Origin: Bacillota bacterium
Lineage (GTDB): Bacteria; Bacillota; Clostridia; Caldicoprobacterales; Caldicoprobacteraceae
Assembly: GCA_023622385.1 (NCBI GenBank)
Contig: JAMNZI010000144.1
Location: 1 to 32,070 of the forward strand
Reading direction: 5' to 3'
Length of the DNA stretch: 32,070 nucleotides
A model generated the notes under the pieces. That model searched no databases and was not told the DNA's origin. It was given only the letters and a program-made list of their open reading frames with translations. Position 1 is the stretch's first letter. Each line of letters begins with the position of its first letter. Shown here piece after piece: positions 10,572-19,221 of this stretch. Made by a program: the position numbers and the translations under genes.

Positions 10572-11231
10572 TTACTCGGAAGGAACCACCACAGCAAAAG
10601 TAACACAATTGATCGACCTTATACTCATCATAAGTTCATTGTCAATCAGCTGATCTGTTTCAATAATCATTATAGCTTTACCGCCCCGACAGGAACGGGA
10701 TACCTTCATCTGAGCTATATTGATACAGCCCCTGGCCAGAATGTGCGTCACCGCAGCTACGGCTCCTGGCATATCATTATGGAATACAACAAGTGTATGA
10801 CCCTCCCCTCTGAAATTCACCTCCAAACCATTTATCTTATTGATGATTATTCTTCCACCGCCTATTGAAGAACCCAATATCTCTAGTTCCCTTCCCGATT
10901 TACCCTTCAAAGATATTAATACAGTATTAGGATGTACATCACCCAGATCGGCTGTTGCAAAACTATAACTCATTCCCATATTATTGGCAAACGTCAAACT
11001 ATCTTTAATTCTTCTGTCATCGGGAAGCATACCCAATAATCCAGCTAGAATTGCCCTGTCAGTACCATGTCCTTTATACGTCTTAGCAAAAGACCCATGA
11101 AAAACAATACGGACGTTCAAGGGCTCCTCGTTTAATAAAAACCTGGCAATCCTTCCTATTCGCACAGCTCCTGCAGTATGAGAACTAGACGGCCCTACCA
11201 TTACAGGTCCTATAATGTCAAAGACATTCAC
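10572..11231 (-). CDS. sdaAB: L-serine ammonia-lyase, iron-sulfur-dependent, beta subunit
   Basis: NVFDIIGPVMVGPSSSHTAGAVRIG plus C-terminal ACT domain. Probable GTG start at 11231 with SD GGAGG; the ORF track start is 11252. Confidence 0.94.
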   Translation of the reverse strand: MNVFDIIGPVMVGPSSSHTAGAVRIGRIARFLLNEEPLNVRIVFHGSFAKTYKGHGTDRAILAGLLGMLPDDRRIKDSLTFANNMGMSYSFATADLGDVHPNTVLISLKGKSGRELEILGSSIGGGRIIINKINGLEVNFRGEGHTLVVFHNDMPGAVAAVTHILARGCINIAQMKVSRSCRGGKAIMIIETDQLIDNELMMSIRSINCVTFAVVVPSE

Positions 11232-11273
11232 GGACCTTCCTCCTCTAACCATTTCTTATGGATTTTATCATTT

Positions 11274-12725
11274 TCACGGCTTCCACCTCAGCACCGGATT
11301 TCGTGCAGCCTTAGCCTCATCAAGCCGCCTGACGGGCGTGGTATGCGGAGCGCCTTTCACCTTTTCGGGTTGATCCTCCACCTCCTGTGCAATCTCAATC
11401 AAAGCATCGGCAAAGGCATCCAAAGTCTCCTTGCTTTCGGTTTCGGTAGGCTCGATCATCAACGCCTCCTTTACTATAAGCGGGAAGTACATTGTAGGCG
11501 GATGAAAGCCAAAATCCATGAGCCGCTTAGCGATATCCAGCGCCGATACGCCCCTTTCCTTTTGCCTCTGTGCTGATATGACAAACTCATGCATGCATCT
11601 TCGGTTGTATGGTATCTGATAGTGGTCCTTAAGGCGTTCCATGAGATAATTGGCATTAAGAACGGCAAATTCAGATACCTCTCTAAGCCCCTCTGATCCC
11701 ATGGACATGATGTAAGCATACGCTTTAAGTATTACGCTAAAATTCCCATAAAACGACTTCACTCGCCCTATGGAAAGCGGCCTATCATAATCTAAATGAT
11801 AAACGCCATCTTTAAATTCCACCACGGGCACCGGCAGATAGGGTTCAAGCTCCTTCTTGACGCCCACAGGCCCTGAACCAGGTCCTCCACCGCCGTGCGG
11901 CGTGCTGAATGTCTTGTGCAGGTTGAGGTGTACCACATCGAAACCCATATCGCCAGGCCGTGCTATCCCCAGTATGGCGTTCATGTTGGCGCCATCGTAG
12001 TACAGCAGCCCACCGGCCTTGTGGACGATATCTGCTATCTCCAGTATATTTCCCTCAAACAGTCCCAAAGTATTGGGGTTGGTGAGCATGAGCCCTGCCG
12101 TGGTATCGTCCACCGCAGCTTTAAGCGCTTCTAAATCAACCTCTCCCCTATCGTTGGATTTTACCTCCACCACCTCAAATCCCACCATAGCAGCCGAAGC
12201 GGGGTTGGTACCGTGAGCCGAATCGGGCACGATAATCTTATTCCGCCTAATGTCGCCGCGGTGCTGATGATACGCCTTTATTATCATGAGCCCTGTCATC
12301 TCGCCGTGTGCTCCAGCAGCCGGCTGAAGCGAAAACCTGTCCATGCCGGTGATCTCCGACAAAAGCCTATCCATCCTATACAGTATCTCCAGGCAACCCT
12401 GAACAGCCTCATCGGGCTGAAGAGGGTGCACCTGAGTAAATCCTGGCAAAGAGGCCACATCCTCATTGACTTTGGGGTTATATTTCATAGTACAGGATCC
12501 CAAAGGATAAAAGCCCGAATCCACTCCATAATTAAGCCGCGAGAGACGAGTAAAATGCCTGATAACGTCTACTTCGCTCACCTCTGGTAGCATTGCATCT
12601 TGTTCCCTCAAACACTCCTTAGGTACCATCTCTTCCAGCGCCAGCTGCGGCACATCGCAATGGGGTAGGGAATAGGCCTTACGCCCCGGCTTGCTCATCT
12701 CAAATATTAGGGGCCTCCCCTTCAT
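11274..12725 (-). CDS. gcvPB: Glycine dehydrogenase (aminomethyl-transferring) subunit 2
   Basis: 483 aa; [38 protein letters not shown]. Confidence 0.97.
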   Translation of the reverse strand: MKGRPLIFEMSKPGRKAYSLPHCDVPQLALEEMVPKECLREQDAMLPEVSEVDVIRHFTRLSRLNYGVDSGFYPLGSCTMKYNPKVNEDVASLPGFTQVHPLQPDEAVQGCLEILYRMDRLLSEITGMDRFSLQPAAGAHGEMTGLMIIKAYHQHRGDIRRNKIIVPDSAHGTNPASAAMVGFEVVEVKSNDRGEVDLEALKAAVDDTTAGLMLTNPNTLGLFEGNILEIADIVHKAGGLLYYDGANMNAILGIARPGDMGFDVVHLNLHKTFSTPHGGGGPGSGPVGVKKELEPYLPVPVVEFKDGVYHLDYDRPLSIGRVKSFYGNFSVILKAYAYIMSMGSEGLREVSEFAVLNANYLMERLKDHYQIPYNRRCMHEFVISAQRQKERGVSALDIAKRLMDFGFHPPTMYFPLIVKEALMIEPTETESKETLDAFADALIEIAQEVEDQPEKVKGAPHTTPVRRLDEAKAARNPVLRWKP

Positions 12726-14062
12726 CGCTGGCTCACCTCCCTAACCAACGCATCGATCTCTTCCCTTGTCCTTTTCTCGGTCACCGCCACCAGCCAACCG
12801 CCTTGAAGCTCTGGATAGTCCTTCTCCACAACATACCCGCCAATGATGCCGCAGGAAAGCAGCGCTTTATTTAATTCCTCCACCGGAGTAGGAACTTTCA
12901 CCAGAAACTCATCAAAAAACGGCGTTGAAAATACGGGGCTGCATCCCGCTCCCGAAATCAGCCTTTCAAAGGCGTAATGCGCCTTTCTCATGGATAGCAA
13001 GGCCACTTCCTTTAAGCCTTCTCTTCCCAGCACAGACAGATACACAGTGGCCGCTAGGGCATTTAGGGCCTCGTTAGAACATATGTTGGATGTCGCCTTC
13101 TCCCTTCTTATGTGCTGTTCCCTCGTCTGAAGAGTGAGCACGAAAGCCCTATTACCCTCCAAATCCACAGTTTGCCCCACGATCCTACCTGGCATCCTGC
13201 GCATCAGCTTCTGGGTTGTGGCCATAAAGCCAAGATAAGGACCACCAAAATTAAGCGGGTTGCCAAGGGGTTGTCCTTCTCCCACCACAATATCCGCCCC
13301 GCAATGCCCCGGGGGTTTGAGCACGGCCAATGAAATGGGATTTGCGCTTATAACCAGCAGCCCACCAAAATGATGGACCACTTCGGCAATTTGATCGAGA
13401 AGCTCTATTACACCAAAAAAGTTGGGGTTTTGTACCACAACCGCCGCTATATCGCGATTCATATGCTGTTTGAGCTCCTCCATATCCACCCTGCCGTCGT
13501 CATAGCCTATCTCCTGCACATTTATGCCCCTAAACCTGCCGTAGGTGACAATGACTTCTCTGCTTTGTGGATGGACGGACCTGGCAACCAACACCTTTCC
13601 CTTTCCGGTGGCTTGGCAGGCCATGCACACCGCCTCTGCCAATGCCGAGGCGCCATCATACATGGAGGCATTTGCCACATCCATGCCTGTCAACTCACAT
13701 ATCATAGTCTGGTACTCGAAAATGGCCTGAAGCGTTCCCTGGCTTATCTCAGGCTGATAAGGGGTATAGGAAGTATAAAATTCCTGGCGGGCCAGCACGT
13801 GCTTCACCACGCTGGGAATATAGCGGTCGTAGGCCCCTGCTCCAAGAAAACACACATATTCGTCAACTATCTTATTTTTAGCCGCAACAGCCCTCATGTG
13901 GCTCACCAGTTCCATCTCGGATAGCGGTGCAGGCAAAGAGAGACTATCCTTTAGCCGCACTTCAGGCGGGATATCCTCATAGAGCTGTTCAATGTTATGT
14001 AGCCCCAACTTTTCAAGCATATCCTGCCGATCTTGGTCAGTATTGGGAATATACCTTCCCAT
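12722..14062 (-). CDS. gcvPA: Glycine dehydrogenase (aminomethyl-transferring) subunit 1
   Basis: [20 protein letters not shown] start at 14062 with [43 protein letters not shown] track start is 14083. Confidence 0.97.
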   Translation of the reverse strand: MGRYIPNTDQDRQDMLEKLGLHNIEQLYEDIPPEVRLKDSLSLPAPLSEMELVSHMRAVAAKNKIVDEYVCFLGAGAYDRYIPSVVKHVLARQEFYTSYTPYQPEISQGTLQAIFEYQTMICELTGMDVANASMYDGASALAEAVCMACQATGKGKVLVARSVHPQSREVIVTYGRFRGINVQEIGYDDGRVDMEELKQHMNRDIAAVVVQNPNFFGVIELLDQIAEVVHHFGGLLVISANPISLAVLKPPGHCGADIVVGEGQPLGNPLNFGGPYLGFMATTQKLMRRMPGRIVGQTVDLEGNRAFVLTLQTREQHIRREKATSNICSNEALNALAATVYLSVLGREGLKEVALLSMRKAHYAFERLISGAGCSPVFSTPFFDEFLVKVPTPVEELNKALLSCGIIGGYVVEKDYPELQGGWLVAVTEKRTREEIDALVREVSQR

Positions 14063-14064
14063 CC

Positions 14065-14454
14065 CTACTCCTCCTCTTCGCAAAACCGCTCATAACTTTC
14101 GGCGTCCATCAGAGCGTCCAGCTCGCCTGGATCTGACATTTCCAGAATTAAAATCCAGTTTTCATAAGGATCTTGATTTATGAGCTCGGGAGAAGCCTCA
14201 AGTGCAGTGTTGACTTCTACCACCGTACCCGAAACCGGCGAATACACATCTGATGCTGCTTTTACCGATTCTACTACTGCTACGGCGTCACCTACTTGCA
14301 CATTGCGCCCCACCTCAGGCAAGTCAACAAACACTATATCGCCCAGCGAATCTTGAGCATAGTCAGTAATTCCTATTATGGCTCTATTGCCATCCACCTT
14401 TACCCATTCGTGTTCTTTGGAATACCTTAAACCTTTTATAACTTTCACCTTCAT
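14065..14454 (-). CDS. gcvH: Glycine cleavage system protein H
   Basis: YSKEHEWVKV; lipoyl-lysine motif VVESVKAASDVYSPVSG; SD TAGGAGG upstream. Confidence 0.96.
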   Translation of the reverse strand: MKVKVIKGLRYSKEHEWVKVDGNRAIIGITDYAQDSLGDIVFVDLPEVGRNVQVGDAVAVVESVKAASDVYSPVSGTVVEVNTALEASPELINQDPYENWILILEMSDPGELDALMDAESYERFCEEEE

Positions 14455-14635
14455 CAAACCTCCTATATAATATAATAATGGCCAAAATGTACCCTATAAA
14501 CGCAACTTGGGGGCACCCACTTTGGCAACAAAAACTAACCCCCCATAGCCTTTCGGATATCATGGATATCATAAAGCAGATATTTTAGATAATGCTCATC
14601 TATAATTTAACATTTAATGAATCTTTGAGCAACTT

Positions 14636-15730
14636 TTATTTTTTATATTGTTTTGCATAAAAAGGAATTTTAACCACTTCAGCCTTCAAAGCCTTGTTCC
14701 TCACAATTACATCTACATGAGAGCTCTGTGCTGCATACGAAACATCAATAAGAGCCAAGGCAATATTCTTTTTCAGGGTTGGAGAAAAACTGCCCGAAGT
14801 AATATAACCTATATTCCTACCCTTCACTTGAACCTCATAGCCCTGCCGCGGAATTCCTTTATCAATCATTTCCAGGCCCACCAGCTTTCGTGAAATACCA
14901 CCTTCTTTCTGCTTGAGCAGCGCCTCACGCCCTATAAAGTCGGCTTTATCAAGCCTTACAAATCTATCCAGTCCGGCTTCCAATGGTGAAATATCAGGAG
15001 AAAGCTCATGGTCATAAAGCGGAAGAGCAGCCTCCAATCGCAGCGTATCCCGGGCACCCAATCCCGCAGGCATTACATGAAACTCCTCACCTGCATCCAT
15101 AATGGCCTCCCACACCTTCAAAGCTCTGTCGGCCGGCACGTATATCTCAAACCCATCCTCACCGGTATATCCCGTCCGTGAAAGAAGGGCCGATACTCCA
15201 GCGATACTGACGCCATCTGCAAACCTAAAAAATTTAACACTATCCAGTGGGATATCCGCAATCTTTTGTAAAACCTCCTGGGATTTTGGCCCCTGAAGAG
15301 CTAGCTGTGCATATTGTTCGGACAAGTCTTCAACCTCCACATCATGGGGCTTATGGCTCTCTATCCATTGGACATCCTTTTGAATGTTGGCAGCATTGAC
15401 CACCAGCAAATATCGTTCGGCATCGAATTTGTAAACCAGCAGGTCATCCACAGTCCCACCATCGGGATAGCACATGGGCGAATAAAGGACCCGAAATTCG
15501 CGCATACCTGATATATCGTTGGTTATTAGCTTTTGAATGAACTCGGTAGCACCCCTCCCCCTTATCATCACCTCACCCATGTGGGACACATCAAATAAGC
15601 CTGCCCGCTGGCGCACCGCCTCATGTTCCTCCAAAATCCCTGTATACTGAAGCGGCATCATCCAGCCACCAAACTCGATCATCTTTGCTCCTAAAGATAC
15701 ATGTTTCTCATAAAGTGGCGTCTTTTTCAA
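14636..15730 (-). CDS. gcvT: Glycine cleavage system aminomethyltransferase T
   Basis: 364 aa; GLFDVSHMGEV, SRTGYTGEDGFEIY; TTG start with SD GGAGGTATTAAA. Confidence 0.97.
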   Translation of the reverse strand: MKKTPLYEKHVSLGAKMIEFGGWMMPLQYTGILEEHEAVRQRAGLFDVSHMGEVMIRGRGATEFIQKLITNDISGMREFRVLYSPMCYPDGGTVDDLLVYKFDAERYLLVVNAANIQKDVQWIESHKPHDVEVEDLSEQYAQLALQGPKSQEVLQKIADIPLDSVKFFRFADGVSIAGVSALLSRTGYTGEDGFEIYVPADRALKVWEAIMDAGEEFHVMPAGLGARDTLRLEAALPLYDHELSPDISPLEAGLDRFVRLDKADFIGREALLKQKEGGISRKLVGLEMIDKGIPRQGYEVQVKGRNIGYITSGSFSPTLKKNIALALIDVSYAAQSSHVDVIVRNKALKAEVVKIPFYAKQYKK

Positions 15731-15933
15731 TTTAATACCTCCTTAAAACGCAAAATAATTTACCGGCTTAGCTTTATTGTAGCACAAAAGACGTTTTCCG
15801 ATTATCATTTTCTGCATTTCACTCCATTCAATATATACTCCGGTTCGATTAAAATTTAATCTGTATGAGCTTCAATCAAACGACATTAGCATCTTTAAAA
15901 AAGATTATCAGCATTTTCATAAAAATAAAAAGG

Positions 15934-15958
15934 GGATGACATCACAAGCCAGCCCCTC
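15934..15958 (-). terminator. Probable terminator downstream of the MFS gene at 16074-17300
   Basis: Minus strand AGGGGCTG...CATCCCCTTTTTATTTTT, imperfect stem plus U-run. Confidence 0.5.
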
Positions 15959-16073
15959 ACAGTATAAGTTTCTAACCATATTGTACGGGTATTACCCTTT
16001 CGATTCCACACCTTGTAAGTTCGAATCCCCAAAGTTCTGTTGGGACGCGGCTCTTTATTCGAGATTTAAATTT

Positions 16074-17300
16074 TCAATGGGAATCAACGCTCTGCACGCT
16101 CTGAGCATAGCGCTTTTCCTTCTGCCTGTGCCTGTAAATATAAACCCCTACAGCCAACAACGCGATGCCCCAGATAACGAGGGACCTCATTCCCCGTTCC
16201 AGACCTATGGCTTGGGAGACCAAACCCGTAATTGCTGGCACAGTCATGCTTCCCAGCGCTGCCGTCATAACAAGCGTCCCGGTGATAAATCCTTTTTGTT
16301 CAGGATACATGCCTCCCGCTATAGCAATGGCGGTGGGAAATAGCCCCCCGAAGAAAAAGCCCGTAAACCCAAGCCCAGTTATTGTCAAGACCACAAACGG
16401 GCTAAACAGGGCCACTACCATAGATACAAGGCCTCCCAGCGCGCTTAAAAATATCACCCTATGATATCCCATCTTCTCGGCCACTATGCTACACGCGAAC
16501 CTGCCTGATGCCAATCCCAGGTTGTACACTGCAAGAGTCCCTGAAGCAAAAAACACCGGCAGTCTTACCACATCACCCATATACTTGTTTATCCAGGTAT
16601 TGATGCTATGCCCGGCTCCTGAATACAGGAACATCACCATGCTCAACAGCCACAAATAGCTTGAAGTGAACAGCATCCTATACGGCCATGAACCGGCTTG
16701 CTTTACATAGCCATCCGAATGCGGAAAAGTCTGAAACGCAAGAAATAAGGTGATAATCACGCCTATTGCGGCGTTAATATAGTAGACCGCACGCCAGTAT
16801 TCGGTATAGCTCAAAATTGTTCCCGACACCAAAGGCCCCATGAGGCATCCCACGGCAAAGAACATGTTCGCCTTATTGAGCATGCCGCTGGATCTATCGG
16901 GATACATATCCATAATAGTCGAGCTGCCCGCAGCATCAACCGCTCCATGCCCTATGCCGGCAATAAAAGCAAATGCAAGGGCAACAGGAAAGTGTGACAG
17001 GCTGCCCACCCCTATAAGCCCCAGGGTAAGGCATAGGGTCCCCAATATTACCACCCATTTAGCGCCAATGCGATCCGTCAGCAGGCCGCACAGCACAACC
17101 AGCAGCATTCTGCCCATGGCCATAAAGCTAGCAAACAAGCCTGCTTGGGCAAGGTTAATGCGGTAATTCTCTATCAAAAAGGACATGGTGGCCCCAAAGA
17201 CCGTAAAAGTCAGCCCGATGAGGAAAAACGCACCGTAAATCGACAGGGTAATAAGCCTTTTACTTGTATCAGCTGTCCTCACCAAAATTAATACCCCCAC
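16074..17300 (-). CDS. MFS transporter (FucP/sugar-permease-like)
   Basis: 408 aa, 12-TM-like; GLLTDRIGAKWVVILG motif; duplicated halves. Confidence 0.8.
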   Translation of the reverse strand: MGVLILVRTADTSKRLITLSIYGAFFLIGLTFTVFGATMSFLIENYRINLAQAGLFASFMAMGRMLLVVLCGLLTDRIGAKWVVILGTLCLTLGLIGVGSLSHFPVALAFAFIAGIGHGAVDAAGSSTIMDMYPDRSSGMLNKANMFFAVGCLMGPLVSGTILSYTEYWRAVYYINAAIGVIITLFLAFQTFPHSDGYVKQAGSWPYRMLFTSSYLWLLSMVMFLYSGAGHSINTWINKYMGDVVRLPVFFASGTLAVYNLGLASGRFACSIVAEKMGYHRVIFLSALGGLVSMVVALFSPFVVLTITGLGFTGFFFGGLFPTAIAIAGGMYPEQKGFITGTLVMTAALGSMTVPAITGLVSQAIGLERGMRSLVIWGIALLAVGVYIYRHRQKEKRYAQSVQSVDSH

Positions 17301-17326
17301 TTCGCATCATTACCAAAATATTACAA

Positions 17327-17938
17327 CTAGATGATACAGGAGATCAACCATGCGATGCACAAAAAAATTAAAATTATGTAAATCAAAGGCAAGGCCTTCT
17401 TGAAAACGCGTTTACAGAAGCGCAATACCATAAAAGGGTCGTATGCACGCAAAATATGGTACAAGGCTTCCCTGTACTCTTCGTTCTCAGGCGCCATGTT
17501 GACGGCCTGTTGAATGCTGCTGTAACCCTCAGCATACAGCCCCTTTTCCCACAACACCACGCCATTGAGATAGTACCACTGCGCCGTCTTTTTCGTTATA
17601 GCAGCCAATGCAGTTTCAGCCTCTTCAATTCTCCCAAGCAATATGAGGTCACGTATATTCTGATATGCACCTGCCTCGGTATCATAGGTCCAGGGCCATT
17701 GCCAGCGGTCACCCAATTTACTTTTGCCATTCACCTTTGTATCGCTTAAAATGGGACTAGGAACATCCATGGGTTGAAATCCACTCAAAATCTTGCCCTT
17801 TACCACTATATTTAAATTGCCTTGATTTAAATCGCCTTGTTCAACGCTATGACCTTTTTGTTGCGCTTCATCCTGAATATTCGTCGTTCTATAGGCCGGT
17901 GCTTTCCACAACGGCCCCGGCACCTTACCGATCTTCAT
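17327..17938 (-). CDS. Uncharacterised TPR-like protein with C-terminal membrane anchor
   Basis: 203 aa; helical repeat EAETALAAITKKTAQWYYLNGVVLWEKGLYAEGYSSIQQAVNMAPENEEY, then a C-terminal hydrophobic tail. Confidence 0.65.
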   Translation of the reverse strand: MKIGKVPGPLWKAPAYRTTNIQDEAQQKGHSVEQGDLNQGNLNIVVKGKILSGFQPMDVPSPILSDTKVNGKSKLGDRWQWPWTYDTEAGAYQNIRDLILLGRIEEAETALAAITKKTAQWYYLNGVVLWEKGLYAEGYSSIQQAVNMAPENEEYREALYHILRAYDPFMVLRFCKRVFKKALPLIYIILIFLCIAWLISCII

Positions 17939-17970
17939 CCCTATACCCCCACCACGCCCACATTACCATA

Positions 17971-18456
17971 TCACGCTTTCTTTTGCCTTTTGCGTTTATA
18001 CAGCTCATACCTTCTCTTTCCTTCTTCAAAAGCCTTCCTCTCCTCCTCAGTTTCGAGTATCAGCCTCGGCACTTCTACTGGACGTCCTTGTTCGTCCAAG
18101 GCCACCATGGTGAAAAATGCCGTAAGAGCAGTTATGGGCGGCTGATCGCTGCTTAAATCCTCTACCTCCACACGCACGGCCACTTCCATGGAGCTCCTTC
18201 CCACGAATACCAGCTGACCTTTGCAAGTCACCAGCTGCCCTACAAATACAGGCTGATAGAATTCCAGCTCGTCCACCCGTGCCGTTACCACGTTTCGCCT
18301 GCAGTGCTTCCTGGCCACCACATATGCTGTGTTGTCCATCATCTTCATCATTTCGCCGCCGTGGATATTGCCAGCCGGGTTGGCCTGCTCCGGCAATACA
18401 ATCTGCGACATCACGGTCCTTGAATATGAGACTGTTCTAGCCTCCACCGCTATCAC
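17971..18456 (-). CDS. Acyl-CoA thioesterase (hotdog fold, YkhA/BACH-like)
   Basis: LPEQANPAGNIHGGEMMKMMDNTAYVVARKHC; DELEFYQPVFVGQLV. Confidence 0.9.
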   Translation of the reverse strand: MIAVEARTVSYSRTVMSQIVLPEQANPAGNIHGGEMMKMMDNTAYVVARKHCRRNVVTARVDELEFYQPVFVGQLVTCKGQLVFVGRSSMEVAVRVEVEDLSSDQPPITALTAFFTMVALDEQGRPVEVPRLILETEEERKAFEEGKRRYELYKRKRQKKA

Positions 18457-18568
18457 CTCAGCATATCAGTTTGCTTAATGCCCATCATAGCGCTTAGTTT
18501 GCGTCATTTTCAATTTGTTAAATAGTGCTAAGCCTAAAAATCTTTCCTCACTACAAAAACTTTAAATA

Positions 18569-18597
18569 TTGACTTCTACTATGCTAAGAATTATATA
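18569..18597 (+). promoter_or_regulatory. Putative promoter 1 for the GNAT gene
   Basis: TTGACT-17 nt-TATATA. Confidence 0.5.
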
Positions 18598-18641
18598 CCA
18601 TCGAGATGAAAATTTAAATGAGCATTTGCGTTTTAACATCA

Positions 18642-18670
18642 TTGACATGGGCCTTTCCATGGTGTATCTT
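18642..18670 (+). promoter_or_regulatory. Putative promoter 2 for the GNAT gene
   Basis: TTGACA-17 nt-TATCTT. Confidence 0.5.
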
Positions 18671-18726
18671 AGACTTTGTATACTTGAAACATTCAAATAA
18701 ATAGTTCGAGCAACCTAAAGCATACT

Positions 18727-19212
18727 GTGACCATTAAAACGCACGGGGAAGGTGGAACCAAATTGCAGATTAAATGGCTAAAGGGTACCGATGACCTTAC
18801 AGACGCATATAAGATACGCTTCAAGGTATTTGTGGAAGAACAAAACGTACCTGTCGACCTTGAGGTAGACGACATCGATAGCATCGCGCATCACATCGTA
18901 GTATATCAGGATGGCATTCCAGTGGGAACAGGCAGGGTATTTGAGCAGGACGGCCGCTACTACCTAGGGCGAATCGCCGTTTTGAAGGAATACAGGAAAC
19001 AGCACATAGGCTCCCTCATAGTCAATTTGCTGCTCCAAAAAGCCTTCGAGTTGGGTGCAAGGGAAGTGCACATTCATGCACAGACCTCTGCCTTGGAATT
19101 TTACAAAAAATTAGGGTTCATCCCTTACGGTGAACCCTATGACGAAGCCGGAATTGAGCACGTCAGCATGGTGGTTTATAAACGCGCGAGCGAAAAAGCG
19201 ATCAAGCCTTAG
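18727..19212 (+). CDS. GNAT family N-acetyltransferase
   Basis: VFVEEQNVPVDLEVDDID; LGRIAVLKEYRKQHIGSLIV acetyl-CoA motif. TTG at 18763 with SD GGGGAAGGTGG is an alternative, perhaps better, start. Confidence 0.88.
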   Translation: MTIKTHGEGGTKLQIKWLKGTDDLTDAYKIRFKVFVEEQNVPVDLEVDDIDSIAHHIVVYQDGIPVGTGRVFEQDGRYYLGRIAVLKEYRKQHIGSLIVNLLLQKAFELGAREVHIHAQTSALEFYKKLGFIPYGEPYDEAGIEHVSMVVYKRASEKAIKP

Positions 19213-19221
19213 AAATCCACG

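Noticed and set aside
13370-13924. 184-aa + strand ORF opposite gcvPA
   Set aside because: Shadow ORF of a well-supported CDS.
14384-14572. 62-aa minus-strand ORF between gcvT and gcvH
   Set aside because: Overlaps the gcvH start out of frame; no SD or conserved features.
15731-15950. Glycine riboswitch upstream of gcvT
   Set aside because: No recognisable aptamer core; the region is AT-rich and unstructured by eye.
15990-16040. tRNA-like T-arm text (gtaagttcgaatcccc)
   Set aside because: No D-arm, anticodon arm or matching acceptor stem on either strand.
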